DNA of 64,000 nucleotides from Butyrivibrio sp. AC2005. Its GTDB lineage: Bacteria; Bacillota; Clostridia; Lachnospirales; Lachnospiraceae. Under the pieces are notes generated by a model that did no database searches, was not told the DNA's origin, and was given only the letters and a program-made list of their open reading frames with translations. The position numbers and the translations under genes are program-made. Shown piece after piece: positions 33,229 through 41,826 of this stretch (positions are counted from its first letter, which is position 1; each line of letters begins with the position of its first letter). The stretch spans positions 1 through 64,000 of the forward strand of contig NZ_KE384140.1 in assembly GCF_000424145.1 (NCBI RefSeq), given 5' to 3'.

Positions 33229-34626
33229 ATGAATCCTACAGATATCTACGAAAAATACAAATCCATCGCACAATCTGTCACAAGCCCGTGTGCCATCCTT
33301 GCTGTCACGAAAAACGAGGACGATACAGCAGGTGACATCAGAATCCTTGTGGCCAACGACAAATTCAGCATGACAGGAGAACCCGTAGAGGGCGAACTTT
33401 ACACAAAATTCCTGCCAAGAGAAACTGAATTCGATGATATGTGCATGCGTGCAGCCTTTGGTGGGGAGAAGATCCATACCTATGTAAACTCTACAAAATC
33501 CTTAGGTGCCTGGTCTGACAATATCCTCCTTCCGCTGCAGCCCTCCGAGGACGGGAAAACCGGCTACTGCCAGTTTATCTATGACCTTACAAAGGAGATG
33601 GATGCGGGCAAGTTTTCAACCATATCGCCCACCGTTGCGGGATTTGTAATTAAAAGCTGCCTGGAGCTTAGAAGCGACAATAACTTCAAGGTCAACATGA
33701 GGCAGGTCATTAATGATATAAGGATTTTTACCAATGCATCCTTTGCAGGTGTCATAGCTATGAATCGCGCAAAGGCAAAGTCAGAACTGATTTGTCAGAG
33801 CATTACCGGTGAGGCAATTCCGGCAGGTCAGACTTTTTCAGACCTTACCTATGATATCATTGAAAAATGGGGTGAGCTCATAGGCGAGAGCGACTGTTTC
33901 GTAATGCGTGATAAGGCGGATATCGACAATGTTATAGAACCTGTAGCGCCGAAATGGGCGGGGATGCTCAGGATGGAGGGAATAGAAAGCCTTTGCCTTG
34001 TACCGCTTTTGCAGAGAAAGGACACAGTAGGCTACATTCTCGTCGCGAATTTTGATGTGGAAAAATCGCTCACAATTAAGGAAACCCTGGAAATTCTGTC
34101 ATTGTTCGTATCCTCGGAGATGGCAAATGATCAGTTTTTAAAACGTCTCGAGTGGCTGACAAACGTAGATATGCGAACCGGTGTGAGAAACAGATCCGCC
34201 ATGAACCGCGTAGTTGATGAATATGCGGAGCAGCTTAAGTGGCAAAAGAGTCCCTTTGGCGTTGTCTTTTGCATGATGAACGGACTCAAGGCCCTAAATG
34301 AAAAGCATGGACATGATGCCGGAAACAAGGCACTTGAGAGAGCGGGCAAGATTTTGAGCGAGGTTTTTGATGAGACCGAGGTCTTCAGATCAGCCGGCGA
34401 GGAATTCGCGGTAATCTGTGAAAATGCCAAAGAGAAGGATTTTCAAGAAAAAGTGAAAAAACTAAGGGAGAGAGGTTCTGACCCCGATGGTGTATATTTT
34501 GCCATAGGTTATGACTATGACAATACTGAAGGCGACCTTAGAAAAGCACTTAGAAACGCTAATAAGCAGATGCTTGAGGATAGGGAAGTTTTCTATACTA
34601 AGTTCCCTGAAAAGAAAAGGGATTAA
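33229..34626 (+). CDS. GAF-GGDEF-like protein with degenerate catalytic site
   Basis: 465 residues, soluble. The middle (about 140-300) resembles a GAF domain (SLCLVPLLQRKDTVGYILVA). The C-terminal 160 residues are GGDEF-like: LTNVDMRTGVRNRSAMN, then NEKHGHDAGNKAL, then RSAGEEFAVI. The metal-binding D-x-D of active diguanylate cyclases (as in LDIDGFK) is replaced by MMNGLK, and the signature is AGEEF rather than GGDEF. It therefore probably binds rather than makes a cyclic dinucleotide, or acts through its GAF domain. GCAGGAGG precedes the ATG at 33229. It lies alone between two sugar transport operons with a terminator after it. Confidence 0.8.
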   Translation: MNPTDIYEKYKSIAQSVTSPCAILAVTKNEDDTAGDIRILVANDKFSMTGEPVEGELYTKFLPRETEFDDMCMRAAFGGEKIHTYVNSTKSLGAWSDNILLPLQPSEDGKTGYCQFIYDLTKEMDAGKFSTISPTVAGFVIKSCLELRSDNNFKVNMRQVINDIRIFTNASFAGVIAMNRAKAKSELICQSITGEAIPAGQTFSDLTYDIIEKWGELIGESDCFVMRDKADIDNVIEPVAPKWAGMLRMEGIESLCLVPLLQRKDTVGYILVANFDVEKSLTIKETLEILSLFVSSEMANDQFLKRLEWLTNVDMRTGVRNRSAMNRVVDEYAEQLKWQKSPFGVVFCMMNGLKALNEKHGHDAGNKALERAGKILSEVFDETEVFRSAGEEFAVICENAKEKDFQEKVKKLRERGSDPDGVYFAIGYDYDNTEGDLRKALRNANKQMLEDREVFYTKFPEKKRD

Positions 34627-34695
34627 CTTCCTGGAAAATAAAAGGGAAAAACGTGCTTAAATGGTAAGAATCATACAGTGTATGCTCTTTCACGG

Positions 34696-34732
34696 CGCAT
34701 CCAAATCCATTCGGAGGAGGGTGCGTTTTTTT
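34696..34732 (+). terminator. Intrinsic terminator
   Basis: CGCATCC (34696-34702) pairs with GGGTGCG (34719-34725), including one G-U pair, followed by seven T. It closes the GGDEF-like gene. Bases 34733-34992 are AT-rich and must hold the mglB promoter, which I cannot place confidently. Confidence 0.75.
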
Positions 34733-34992
34733 GTGCTGCATTAGCTATTTTCGCATACAGTTGTAGGATTTTATAGGTTTTGAGCTTTCTTTATAAATTA
34801 TTGAACTGGATATATATCAACTTTTTTTAAAGAAAATTATTAGATTTTATAAAATTGCATAGAATTTTCAAGATTGAAAGAAGAATTCTCTATGTTTTTA
34901 CGAAAGGTCTATTGCTAGAATGGCTAATGTAATCAAAAACGTGTGCGTTTTGCACTAATGAATGCACAAATGTATAGGAGGACAAAGAAATT

Positions 34993-36117
34993 ATGAAAAA
35001 GAAAGTAGTTAGTCTTTTGACAGTAGCAGCTCTTTCAATGTCAATGCTCGCTGGTTGCGGCAACAAGGCAGCAGACACAGCTAAGGACGCAGCTGAGACA
35101 GCAGAGTCAGCAGTAGAGGAAGGCGCTGAGGCAGTTGCAGACGCAGTTGAAGAAACTGGCACAGAAGTTGCTAACGCAGTTAGCGGTGACCTTGCAGACA
35201 AGAAGGTTGGCGTTTGCATTTATCAGTTCTCTGATAACTTCATGACACTTTTCAGAAATGAGCTTCAGAACTACCTTGTAGCACAGGGATTCAACGCTGA
35301 CAACATCACAATCGTTGATGGTGCTAACGACCAGGCTACTCAGACAAACCAGATTCAGAACTTCATCACAAGTGGTGTTGATGTACTTATCATCAACCCT
35401 GTTAACTCTTCATCAGCAGCAACAATTACAGACCTTGTAGTTGGCGCTAACATCCCGCTCGTATACATCAACCGTGAGCCCGATGCAGACGAGGAGCAGA
35501 GATGGGAAGACAACGGCTGGAACGTATGCTACGTAGGATGTGACGCTCGTCAGTCCGGTACATACCAGGGTGAGATCATCGTTGACCTTGGCCTTGACAC
35601 AGTTGACCTTAACAAGGATGGCAAGATCCAGTACATCATGATCGAGGGTGACCCGGAGAACGTTGATGCTCAGTATCGTACAGAGTTCTCAGTTAAGGCT
35701 CTTGAGGATGCAGGTCTTGAGGTTGAGTGCCTTGATGACGAGGTTGGTAACTGGGATCAGGCTACAGCTCAGCAGCTTGTTGCTAACGCACTTTCAGCTC
35801 ATCCTGAGACAGAAGTAGTATTCTGCAACAATGATGCTATGGCACTTGGTGCTCTTCAGTCAATCCAGGCAGCTAACAGAACAGTTGGCACAGACATCTA
35901 TCTTGTAGGTGTTGATGCACTTTCAGAGGCACTTGAGGATGTTATCGCTGGAACAATGACAGGTACAGTATTCAACGATCACTTCTCACAGTCACACAGC
36001 GCAGCTGACGCAGCAATCAACTTCCTTAACGGTCAGACAAACGATCGTTACATCGGTTGTGATTATGTAAAGGTAACAGCTGACAACGCTCAGGAGATTC
36101 TTGACTCAGTTAAGTAA
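34993..36117 (+). CDS. mglB: Galactose/glucose-binding lipoprotein
   Basis: 374 residues. Lipobox MLAGC (Cys22) followed by a roughly 45-residue Ala/Glu-rich linker. The binding domain has features of MglB: YQFSDNFMTLFRNEL, NPVNSSSAATI, YINREPD, a calcium-loop-like DLNKDGKIQY, EGDPENVDAQYRTE, NNDAMALGALQ and VGVDALSEAL. It binds galactose or glucose and delivers it to MglAC, encoded next. TAGGAGG lies upstream. Codon use is extremely biased, implying strong expression. A second MglB-like gene in the neighbouring regulatory operon (44695) may act as a sensor. Confidence 0.93.
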   Translation: MKKKVVSLLTVAALSMSMLAGCGNKAADTAKDAAETAESAVEEGAEAVADAVEETGTEVANAVSGDLADKKVGVCIYQFSDNFMTLFRNELQNYLVAQGFNADNITIVDGANDQATQTNQIQNFITSGVDVLIINPVNSSSAATITDLVVGANIPLVYINREPDADEEQRWEDNGWNVCYVGCDARQSGTYQGEIIVDLGLDTVDLNKDGKIQYIMIEGDPENVDAQYRTEFSVKALEDAGLEVECLDDEVGNWDQATAQQLVANALSAHPETEVVFCNNDAMALGALQSIQAANRTVGTDIYLVGVDALSEALEDVIAGTMTGTVFNDHFSQSHSAADAAINFLNGQTNDRYIGCDYVKVTADNAQEILDSVK

Positions 36118-36220
36118 GCTGAGAGAACTTAGCGAGGTATTTTCGAGCTTAGTTCGAACGTGTTCTGGCGAACCCGAAGGGTGAGAGCAGAACTTCCTTA
36201 TGAAATAATTAGAATATTCG

Positions 36221-36253
36221 GTAGTGCGGATGCACAGGATGCATCCGCATTAC
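36221..36253 (+). other. Intercistronic hairpin between mglB and mglA
   Basis: GTAGTGCGGATGCA (36221-36234) pairs with TGCATCCGCATTAC (36240-36253) with minor irregularity and a 5-base loop; no T-run follows. It mirrors the hairpin between chvE and gguA and probably helps to keep the binding protein mRNA in excess. The rest of the 216-base gap has smaller imperfect hairpins but no gene. Confidence 0.65.
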
Positions 36254-36333
36254 TATTGACTAATCACCAGCCAGCGGTTTGGTCTGGCAAAAAGCATTGA
36301 TATAAAAATTGTTTTTAGTATTTAGGAGGGATT

Positions 36334-37845
36334 ATGGCATCAGAATACAAATTGGAACTGAGGGGCGTATCCAAGTCATTTCCCGGCGTTAAGGCACTAG
36401 ATAACGTTCAGTTAGCAATTCGCCCAGGTACAGTGCATGCACTGATGGGAGAGAACGGTGCCGGAAAATCCACACTTATGAAGTGTCTGTTCGGAATCTA
36501 CAAGATGGACGCCGGTGAAGTTCTTATAGATGGACAGAAAGTAGTAATAAATAATCCTGATGAAGCCATGAAAATGGGTATCGCAATGGTGCATCAGGAA
36601 TTGCAGCCGGTGCCTGCAAGAAGCGTCGGTGAGAATATGTATCTGGGAAGATTTCCGGTTAAGAAAATCGGACCACTCCAGGTAATTGATCATAAAACAA
36701 TGTACGAAGAAACAGAGAAGTGGCTGAACGAAGTTGACATGCACTTTGATCCCAAGGCAATGTTATCAACACTGTCAATCGGACAGATGCAGTCAGTAGA
36801 AATTGCAAAGGCAGTTTCACATGATGCCAAGGTTATCATTTTCGACGAGCCTACATCTTCTCTTTCAGATAATGAAGTTGAAGCGCTTTTCAAAATCATG
36901 GAGAACCTCAGAAGTAAGGGAGTTGCCATGATCTACATCTCACATAAGATGGATGAGATTAAGCGCATTGCAGATGATATAACAGTAATGCGAGACGGAA
37001 CCTACGTCGGAACATGGCCGGCAGCAGATCTTACTATTGATGACATCATAGCTAAGATGGTAGGACGTGAGCTTACAAACATTTATCCTCCTAAGGATAG
37101 AGAGTTCGGAGATGTGATAATGGAGGTAAATGGTTTATCTTCAATTCACACCAGATCCTTCCAGGATGTTTCCTTCAATCTCAGAAAGGGTGAAATCCTT
37201 GGATTTGGCGGACTGGTAGGAGCTCAGAGAACTGAGCTGATGGAAGGTATCTTCGGAATCAGAAACCTTTCAAAGGGAGAAGTAAAGATTCACGGCAAAA
37301 AGGTTGAAATCAAGAACTCCAGAGATGCCATGAAGGCCGGAATAGGAATGATAACTGAGGACAGAAGAGCAAGAGGTATTTTCGGATGTCTTTCCATTAA
37401 GGATAACGTTGGTGTATCAGTTTACAACAAGTTCCTGAAGGCAGGATTTGTACTTGATCACGCAAGTATAAACAAGGTTGTTGATGACAGCATAGACAAG
37501 CTCAGAATTAAGACACCCAGTAAGCAGGAACATATAGCAAACCTTTCAGGTGGTAACCAGCAGAAGGTAATTATTTCCAGATGGCTTGCAAATGATCCGG
37601 ATATCCTCATAATGGATGAGCCTACAAGAGGTATTGATATCGGAGCTAAGCACGAGATATACGAAATAATGACAGAGCTTGCTAAACAGGGCAAGGCAAT
37701 CATCATGATTTCATCAGAAATGCCCGAGCTTCTCGGCATGAGTGACCGAGTAGTCGTAATGTGTAACGGCAAGAAGACCGGTGAGATCGACAACGAAGCA
37801 GATATGACTCAGGAAAAAGTAATGAGCTACGCAACAATGTTTTAA
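36334..37845 (+). CDS. mglA: Galactose/glucose ABC transporter ATPase
   Basis: 503 residues with two tandem nucleotide-binding domains. First: [34 protein letters not shown]. Second: degenerate Walker [38 protein letters not shown]. This is the MglA/RbsA architecture. TTTAGGAGG precedes the ATG. It energises MglC and is paralogous to gguA at 30.0 kb (about the same length, same domain asymmetry). Confidence 0.93.
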   Translation: MASEYKLELRGVSKSFPGVKALDNVQLAIRPGTVHALMGENGAGKSTLMKCLFGIYKMDAGEVLIDGQKVVINNPDEAMKMGIAMVHQELQPVPARSVGENMYLGRFPVKKIGPLQVIDHKTMYEETEKWLNEVDMHFDPKAMLSTLSIGQMQSVEIAKAVSHDAKVIIFDEPTSSLSDNEVEALFKIMENLRSKGVAMIYISHKMDEIKRIADDITVMRDGTYVGTWPAADLTIDDIIAKMVGRELTNIYPPKDREFGDVIMEVNGLSSIHTRSFQDVSFNLRKGEILGFGGLVGAQRTELMEGIFGIRNLSKGEVKIHGKKVEIKNSRDAMKAGIGMITEDRRARGIFGCLSIKDNVGVSVYNKFLKAGFVLDHASINKVVDDSIDKLRIKTPSKQEHIANLSGGNQQKVIISRWLANDPDILIMDEPTRGIDIGAKHEIYEIMTELAKQGKAIIMISSEMPELLGMSDRVVVMCNGKKTGEIDNEADMTQEKVMSYATMF

Positions 37846-37888
37846 AGACTAGAATATATTTTTGGTTGAAATGATGGATATACCTCTT

Positions 37889-37933
37889 GCCTTCCCCTTG
37901 GGGGGAAGGTGGCACGAAGTGCCGGATGAGGGG
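37889..37933 (+). repeat. CCTTCCCC double-hairpin repeat
   Basis: Located between mglA and mglC. Stem 2 is GGCAC-GAA-GTGCC and the tail GGATGAGGGG runs into the mglC Shine-Dalgarno region. Confidence 0.9.
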
Positions 37934-37951
37934 ATAAAAAAGGAGATTAAA

Positions 37952-38941
37952 ATGGAAAAGACAAAGCAGCAGAAAATGAAAGATTTTCTGATCAATAACG
38001 GAGTTATCATAGTTATGTTCATCCTGGTTTTCTACACAGGACTCACAAACAAGAACTTCCTTACATTTGGTAACTTCCTCAATATTCTTACAAACATGGC
38101 ACCCCGTCTTGTTATCGCTCTTGGTATCGCAGGATGCGTTATCACAGCAGGATGTGACCTTTCAGCAGGTCGTATGATCGGTTTTGCAGCATGTATCGCA
38201 GGTACACTGCTCCAGAAGATTGACTACTCAGGAAAATTCTTCCCTGATATGGAACCCATGAACGTATTTGTAGTACTTCTTATTGTACTTGCAATCACAG
38301 GATTTTTTGGAGCAATCACAGGATTCTTCATTGCATTCCTTCACGTTCCGCCATTCATCGCAACACTTGCTATGATGGAAATTGTTTACGGTCTTGCACT
38401 TATCTACACAAACGCAACACCTCTTGGTGGATACGTAAAGCAGTACACAGACATCGCTACAGGTAACATCGCAGGAATCAGCTTCCTTGTACTTATTGCA
38501 ATCGGTGTAGCAATTATCACATGGTTCATCTTCAACATGACTCGTCATGGTAAATACATGTATGCAATCGGTGGAAACCCGCAGGCAGCAGAAGTTGCAG
38601 GTGTTCCGGTTAGACTTACAATGATCCTCATCTACATGAAGGCAGCTATGATGTATGGTCTTGCAGGATTCATGCTTGGCGCAAAGGCCGGTGGTGCATC
38701 AGTTAACCTTGGTTATGGTTACGAGATGGAAGCTATCGCAGCTTGTACAATCGGTGGTGTATCAGTTACAGGTGGACGTGGTAAGGTTTCAAGTGCCATC
38801 ATCGGTGTAGCAGTATTCGAGCTTTTGAAGGCAGCTCTCCAGTACCTTGGAGTAAACGCAAACGCTCAGTACATTGCAATCGGTATCGTTATCTTCGTAG
38901 CTATCTCACTTGATATCAGAAAGTATGTTGCTAAGAAGTAA
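37952..38941 (+). CDS. mglC: Galactose/glucose ABC transporter permease
   Basis: 329 residues from ATG 37952 with AAAGGAG seven bases upstream. A longer frame from 37862 reads through the intergenic repeat and is rejected. About nine or ten membrane segments with the CUT2 permease features AGCVITAGCDLSAGRMIG, HVPPFIATLAMMEIVYGLAL and AACTIGGVSVTGGRG. It forms the channel for MglBA. A strong terminator follows at 38959. Confidence 0.93.
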   Translation: MEKTKQQKMKDFLINNGVIIVMFILVFYTGLTNKNFLTFGNFLNILTNMAPRLVIALGIAGCVITAGCDLSAGRMIGFAACIAGTLLQKIDYSGKFFPDMEPMNVFVVLLIVLAITGFFGAITGFFIAFLHVPPFIATLAMMEIVYGLALIYTNATPLGGYVKQYTDIATGNIAGISFLVLIAIGVAIITWFIFNMTRHGKYMYAIGGNPQAAEVAGVPVRLTMILIYMKAAMMYGLAGFMLGAKAGGASVNLGYGYEMEAIAACTIGGVSVTGGRGKVSSAIIGVAVFELLKAALQYLGVNANAQYIAIGIVIFVAISLDIRKYVAKK

Positions 38942-38958
38942 TTCGTAATGATTTCTAT

Positions 38959-38996
38959 TAGGGCTAAGGGGGTATGTCTCCTTAGTCCTATTTTTT
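38959..38996 (+). terminator. Intrinsic terminator of mglBAC
   Basis: TAGGGCTAAGG (38959-38969) pairs with CCTTAGTCCTA (38980-38990) with one G-U pair, followed by six T. Confidence 0.9.
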
Positions 38997-39131
38997 GTTT
39001 CATAGGAGATTCTAAGTTCGAGAGCAATCTCGATAAGTGATCTGTACACTCTGCGAGAGGAATATGTTACAACTTTTTATGGAAGCTTAATTCTGAAAAA
39101 GATGGAAAGAGTGGTTAGAAAAAGATACAAT

Positions 39132-39209
39132 TAAAGAGAAGTAGCAAGATAACTAAAGAGAAGTAGCAAGATAACTAAAGAGAAGTAGTAAGACAATTAA
39201 AGAGTAGTT
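39132..39209. repeat. Tandem 22-bp repeat, 3.5 copies
   Basis: Units start at 39132, 39154, 39176 and 39198 (partial); the unit begins TAAAGAGAAGTAG. The first two are identical, the third has three changes. The rest of the 350-base gap from 38997 to 39350 is AT-rich without a gene, apart from this repeat and the hairpin at 39284. Confidence 0.85.
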
Positions 39210-39283
39210 TAAAAATACAATTGATGTTATAGGTTAGGGATATATTTAAATAGCATCAAATAGATTATGTAAATATTTAAAGT

Positions 39284-39321
39284 AAACTAAGAGATTCACT
39301 GTAGGCTGTACCTCTTAGTTT
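39284..39321 (+). terminator. Perfect 10-bp hairpin upstream of a small membrane gene
   Basis: AAACTAAGAG (39284-39293) pairs with CTCTTAGTTT (39312-39321) around an 18-base loop. The run after it is GTAGAAA, so it is not a clean terminator; it may be a leader structure. Confidence 0.45.
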
Positions 39322-39350
39322 GTAGAAAATATGTAGAAGAAAGGTAAAAT

Positions 39351-39659
39351 ATGACATTAAACAATATATTAGAACAATCAGGAATTTCACTTTTATTATT
39401 TGTAATTTGTGCTTATTATGCTTTCAGACTTCTTGTTCTGAAGGACTACAAGGCAGTCCGTGGCAAAACGGAGAAGCCACCGAAAGACGTTGAAGGCTAT
39501 TGCAAGGCAGCAGGCCTTGTTATTGTATTCTTCGGGATTTCCACACTTGTCATGGCAGGTCTTGTGCTCGTAAGCCCTGTTGCAGGCCTTGTTCAGATCG
39601 TTGCCTGCACAGCAATCATGGTTGTTATGTGGAAGAAAGTAACAGATAAGTATGCGTGA
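39351..39659 (+). CDS. Small membrane protein of unknown function (DUF3784-like)
   Basis: 102 residues with three hydrophobic segments (about 11-30, 52-70 and 75-93) and a charged loop between the first two. The overall pattern resembles DUF3784-type small membrane proteins, but the match is not firm. GAAAGG lies before the ATG at 39351. Codon use in its second half is host-like. It stands alone between the mgl terminator and the structured repeat region, with no evident operon partner. Confidence 0.6.
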   Translation: MTLNNILEQSGISLLLFVICAYYAFRLLVLKDYKAVRGKTEKPPKDVEGYCKAAGLVIVFFGISTLVMAGLVLVSPVAGLVQIVACTAIMVVMWKKVTDKYA

Positions 39660-39664
39660 GATAA

Positions 39665-40141
39665 TTGTACGCGAGTGGGGTGAATATTAGCAGGGAGATA
39701 TACCCCGCAAGCCAGGCTAATTCATCATATAATAATGAAAACATAAGAAACGGGTGAACAAGTATAAGCTGAAATTCACCCATAGCAAGATAAAATTTGT
39801 TACTGGTTGAATAAACTGCTTACCAAGTTCAACTACAAATAAGATTTGTACGCGAATGGGGTGAATAGTAGCAGGAAGCTATAGCCCGCAAGCCATACGA
39901 TTTCATCCTATAATAAAAATCTGCAGAAAAGGGTGAACAAGCAGAAGATGAAATTCACCCATAGCAAGATAAAATTTGTTACTGGTTGAATAAGCTGATT
40001 ACCAAGTTCAACCACAAATAAGATTTGTACGCGAGTGGGGTGAATAGTAGCAGGAAGCTATAGCCCGCAAGCCGGGCGATTTAATCCTATAGTAAGGAAA
40101 TATGCAGAAACGGGTGAACAAGTAGAATAAAATAGTCACCC
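39665..40141. repeat. Structured tandem repeat element A, about 180-bp unit, 2.6 copies
   Basis: Units begin with TTGTACGCGA at 39665, 39846 and 40025 (periods 181 and 179). Each has CCGCAAGC 40 bases after the unit start. Around these cores the word GGGTGAA recurs in both orientations and forms hairpins: 39752-39758/39775-39781, 39931-39937/39954-39960 and, partly, 40112-40118/40136-40141. A second hairpin GGTTGAA/TTCAAC(C) is at 39805-39811/39828-39833 and 39984-39990/40007-40013. No reading frame of note covers it. A related element is at 49.1-49.57 kb. It fills the gap before the regulator gene. Confidence 0.8.
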
Positions 40142-40233
40142 AAAAAACATGAGATAGAAAAAGTGGATACATAATCTTCAAAAAATAATAGCCAATACAA
40201 CTCACGCCCCCAAAGCGTTTGGAGAATAACTAT

Positions 40234-41826
40234 ATGAAATACTCAGTACTACTTGTGGATGACGAAGAAGAGGTCACCCAGGCGATAAAGAGAAAACTAA
40301 ATTGGGAAGAGATGGGCTTCGAGGAGCCAAGATACGCAAGGAACGGGCTTGAGGCTCTGGAAGTGTCGGAGGATCAGGCTCCGGACGTTGTCATGACAGA
40401 CATACAGATGCCCTACATGACAGGACTTGAGCTGTCGAAAAAGCTAAAGGAACTTTACCCCGGAATCAGAATCATTATCTTCTCCGGTTATGATGAATTC
40501 GAATATGCCAAAGAAGCAATAAGACTTGAGGCAGAGGAATACATCCTAAAGCCCATAGACGCAGGGGAACTCAAGAGCGTATTTGAAAGAATCCATGAAT
40601 CACTTGATAAAGAGCGCGATGAGAGACAAAACCTTGAAAAGCTGAAAAGTTACTACATGGAGTCACTTCCCCTTTTGCAGGAGGACTTCTTTGCGGCGCT
40701 TCTTGATGGAAAGCTTGAGGAAAAGAGAATTCCCAAATACCTTGAAGACTACAGTATAAAGCTTGATGGACCATTCTTCTGTGTAGCCATATGTCACATT
40801 AGTACATCGGAGCTTCCGGAAGGTGTAAGCCACGTGCTTCTCTCGGTTTCGGTAAGGAGGCTTGCTGAGGAGAGAGTTGATTCTTCATATAACGCAAAGT
40901 TCTTCTCATACCTTGGAAGCACAGTCATGATTGCACAGCTCACTTCCACGGAGGCCAAGACAAAATTCACTGATGACTGTGACAGATTCTGCAGACTTGC
41001 AAGAACTGTCTGCAAAGCCAATGTTACAATAGGAATAGGCGAAATTGTCGGAAGTGTGGAAGATCTGAAAACTTCTTATGATGGTGCAAAGGACGCTGTT
41101 TCATACCGAGTTCTCTACGGAACAACAAAGGCCATAAACATCTCTGAGATTGCGCCGCCTGTGGTAAAGCAGACTGTGGACCTTGAGGCTGACCTTCATG
41201 AGATTTTCAAGAAGATAAAAATGGAGGATGAGGCTGCTCTCGGAAAATCGGTTGAAGACTACATAACAAGCGGAACGTCAGTTGACATGTCAGTGTCGGA
41301 ATACAAATTTTTCGTGCTTGAAATGATAAGCGAGATTTACAGATTCATGCGCGGCAATCAGCTAAATACTGATGAAATCTTCGATGCGGAAAACGACGCC
41401 TATGACAAGTTATCACAGCTTGAAAAGACAGAGCTCATGACGTGGCTTAAGGAAACCTGCGCAAAGCTCCAGAATATGCTCCGTGAAAAAAGAACCGACA
41501 CTACAAAGTCATTTGTAAATAAAGCCATAGATTATGTTGCGGATCACTATGCCGATCAGGATTTGTCAGTGGACAGAATCTGCTCTGAGCTATCCGTGAG
41601 CAGTGCCTATTTTTCAACAGTTTTTAAGAAGGAGACAGGAAAAACCTTTGTGACTTATCTTACGGATTACCGCATGGAGAAGGCGCTTCAGCTCCTTATA
41701 GAAAAAAATGAAAAAACCTACGTAATAGCACAACAGGTAGGTTACGGAGACCCTAATTATTTCAGCTATGTTTTCAAAAAACAATTCGGAACCTCACCAT
41801 CTAAATACAAGCAGGGACTATCTTAG
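40234..41826 (+). CDS. Response regulator, YesN/AraC-type
   Basis: 530 residues from ATG 40234, with GGAG ten bases upstream (a TTG five codons earlier overlaps that site). Receiver domain with Asp9/Asp10, phospho-acceptor Asp56 in VMTDIQMPYMTG, and LKPIDAGEL. Central YesN-type region, then the C-terminal AraC domain (LSVDRICSELSVSSAYFSTVFKK and GYGDPNYFSYVFKK). It starts the regulatory operon beside mglBAC and probably controls it. It is the counterpart of the regulator at 25675, but here the gene order is regulator first, then kinase, then binding proteins. The kinase frame begins inside its last 59 bases. Confidence 0.92.
   Translation: MKYSVLLVDDEEEVTQAIKRKLNWEEMGFEEPRYARNGLEALEVSEDQAPDVVMTDIQMPYMTGLELSKKLKELYPGIRIIIFSGYDEFEYAKEAIRLEAEEYILKPIDAGELKSVFERIHESLDKERDERQNLEKLKSYYMESLPLLQEDFFAALLDGKLEEKRIPKYLEDYSIKLDGPFFCVAICHISTSELPEGVSHVLLSVSVRRLAEERVDSSYNAKFFSYLGSTVMIAQLTSTEAKTKFTDDCDRFCRLARTVCKANVTIGIGEIVGSVEDLKTSYDGAKDAVSYRVLYGTTKAINISEIAPPVVKQTVDLEADLHEIFKKIKMEDEAALGKSVEDYITSGTSVDMSVSEYKFFVLEMISEIYRFMRGNQLNTDEIFDAENDAYDKLSQLEKTELMTWLKETCAKLQNMLREKRTDTTKSFVNKAIDYVADHYADQDLSVDRICSELSVSSAYFSTVFKKETGKTFVTYLTDYRMEKALQLLIEKNEKTYVIAQQVGYGDPNYFSYVFKKQFGTSPSKYKQGLS

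Noticed and set aside
33124-33477. Reverse-strand frame spanning the inverted repeats and the GGDEF-like gene
   Set aside because: It opposes a well-supported gene and includes repeat-derived sequence, with no motif.
37862-37951. N-terminal extension of MglC
   Set aside because: It translates the intergenic repeat; a good Shine-Dalgarno and the normal N-terminus are at 37952.
39665-40141. Possible CRISPR array
   Set aside because: The units are about 180 bases, nearly identical throughout, with no short identical repeat separated by unique spacers, and no cas genes nearby.
39665-40200. Possible known large ornate RNA such as ROOL or OLE
   Set aside because: Those are single long RNAs, not tandem 180-base units, and I could not recognise any of their conserved segments. 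A covariance search would settle it.
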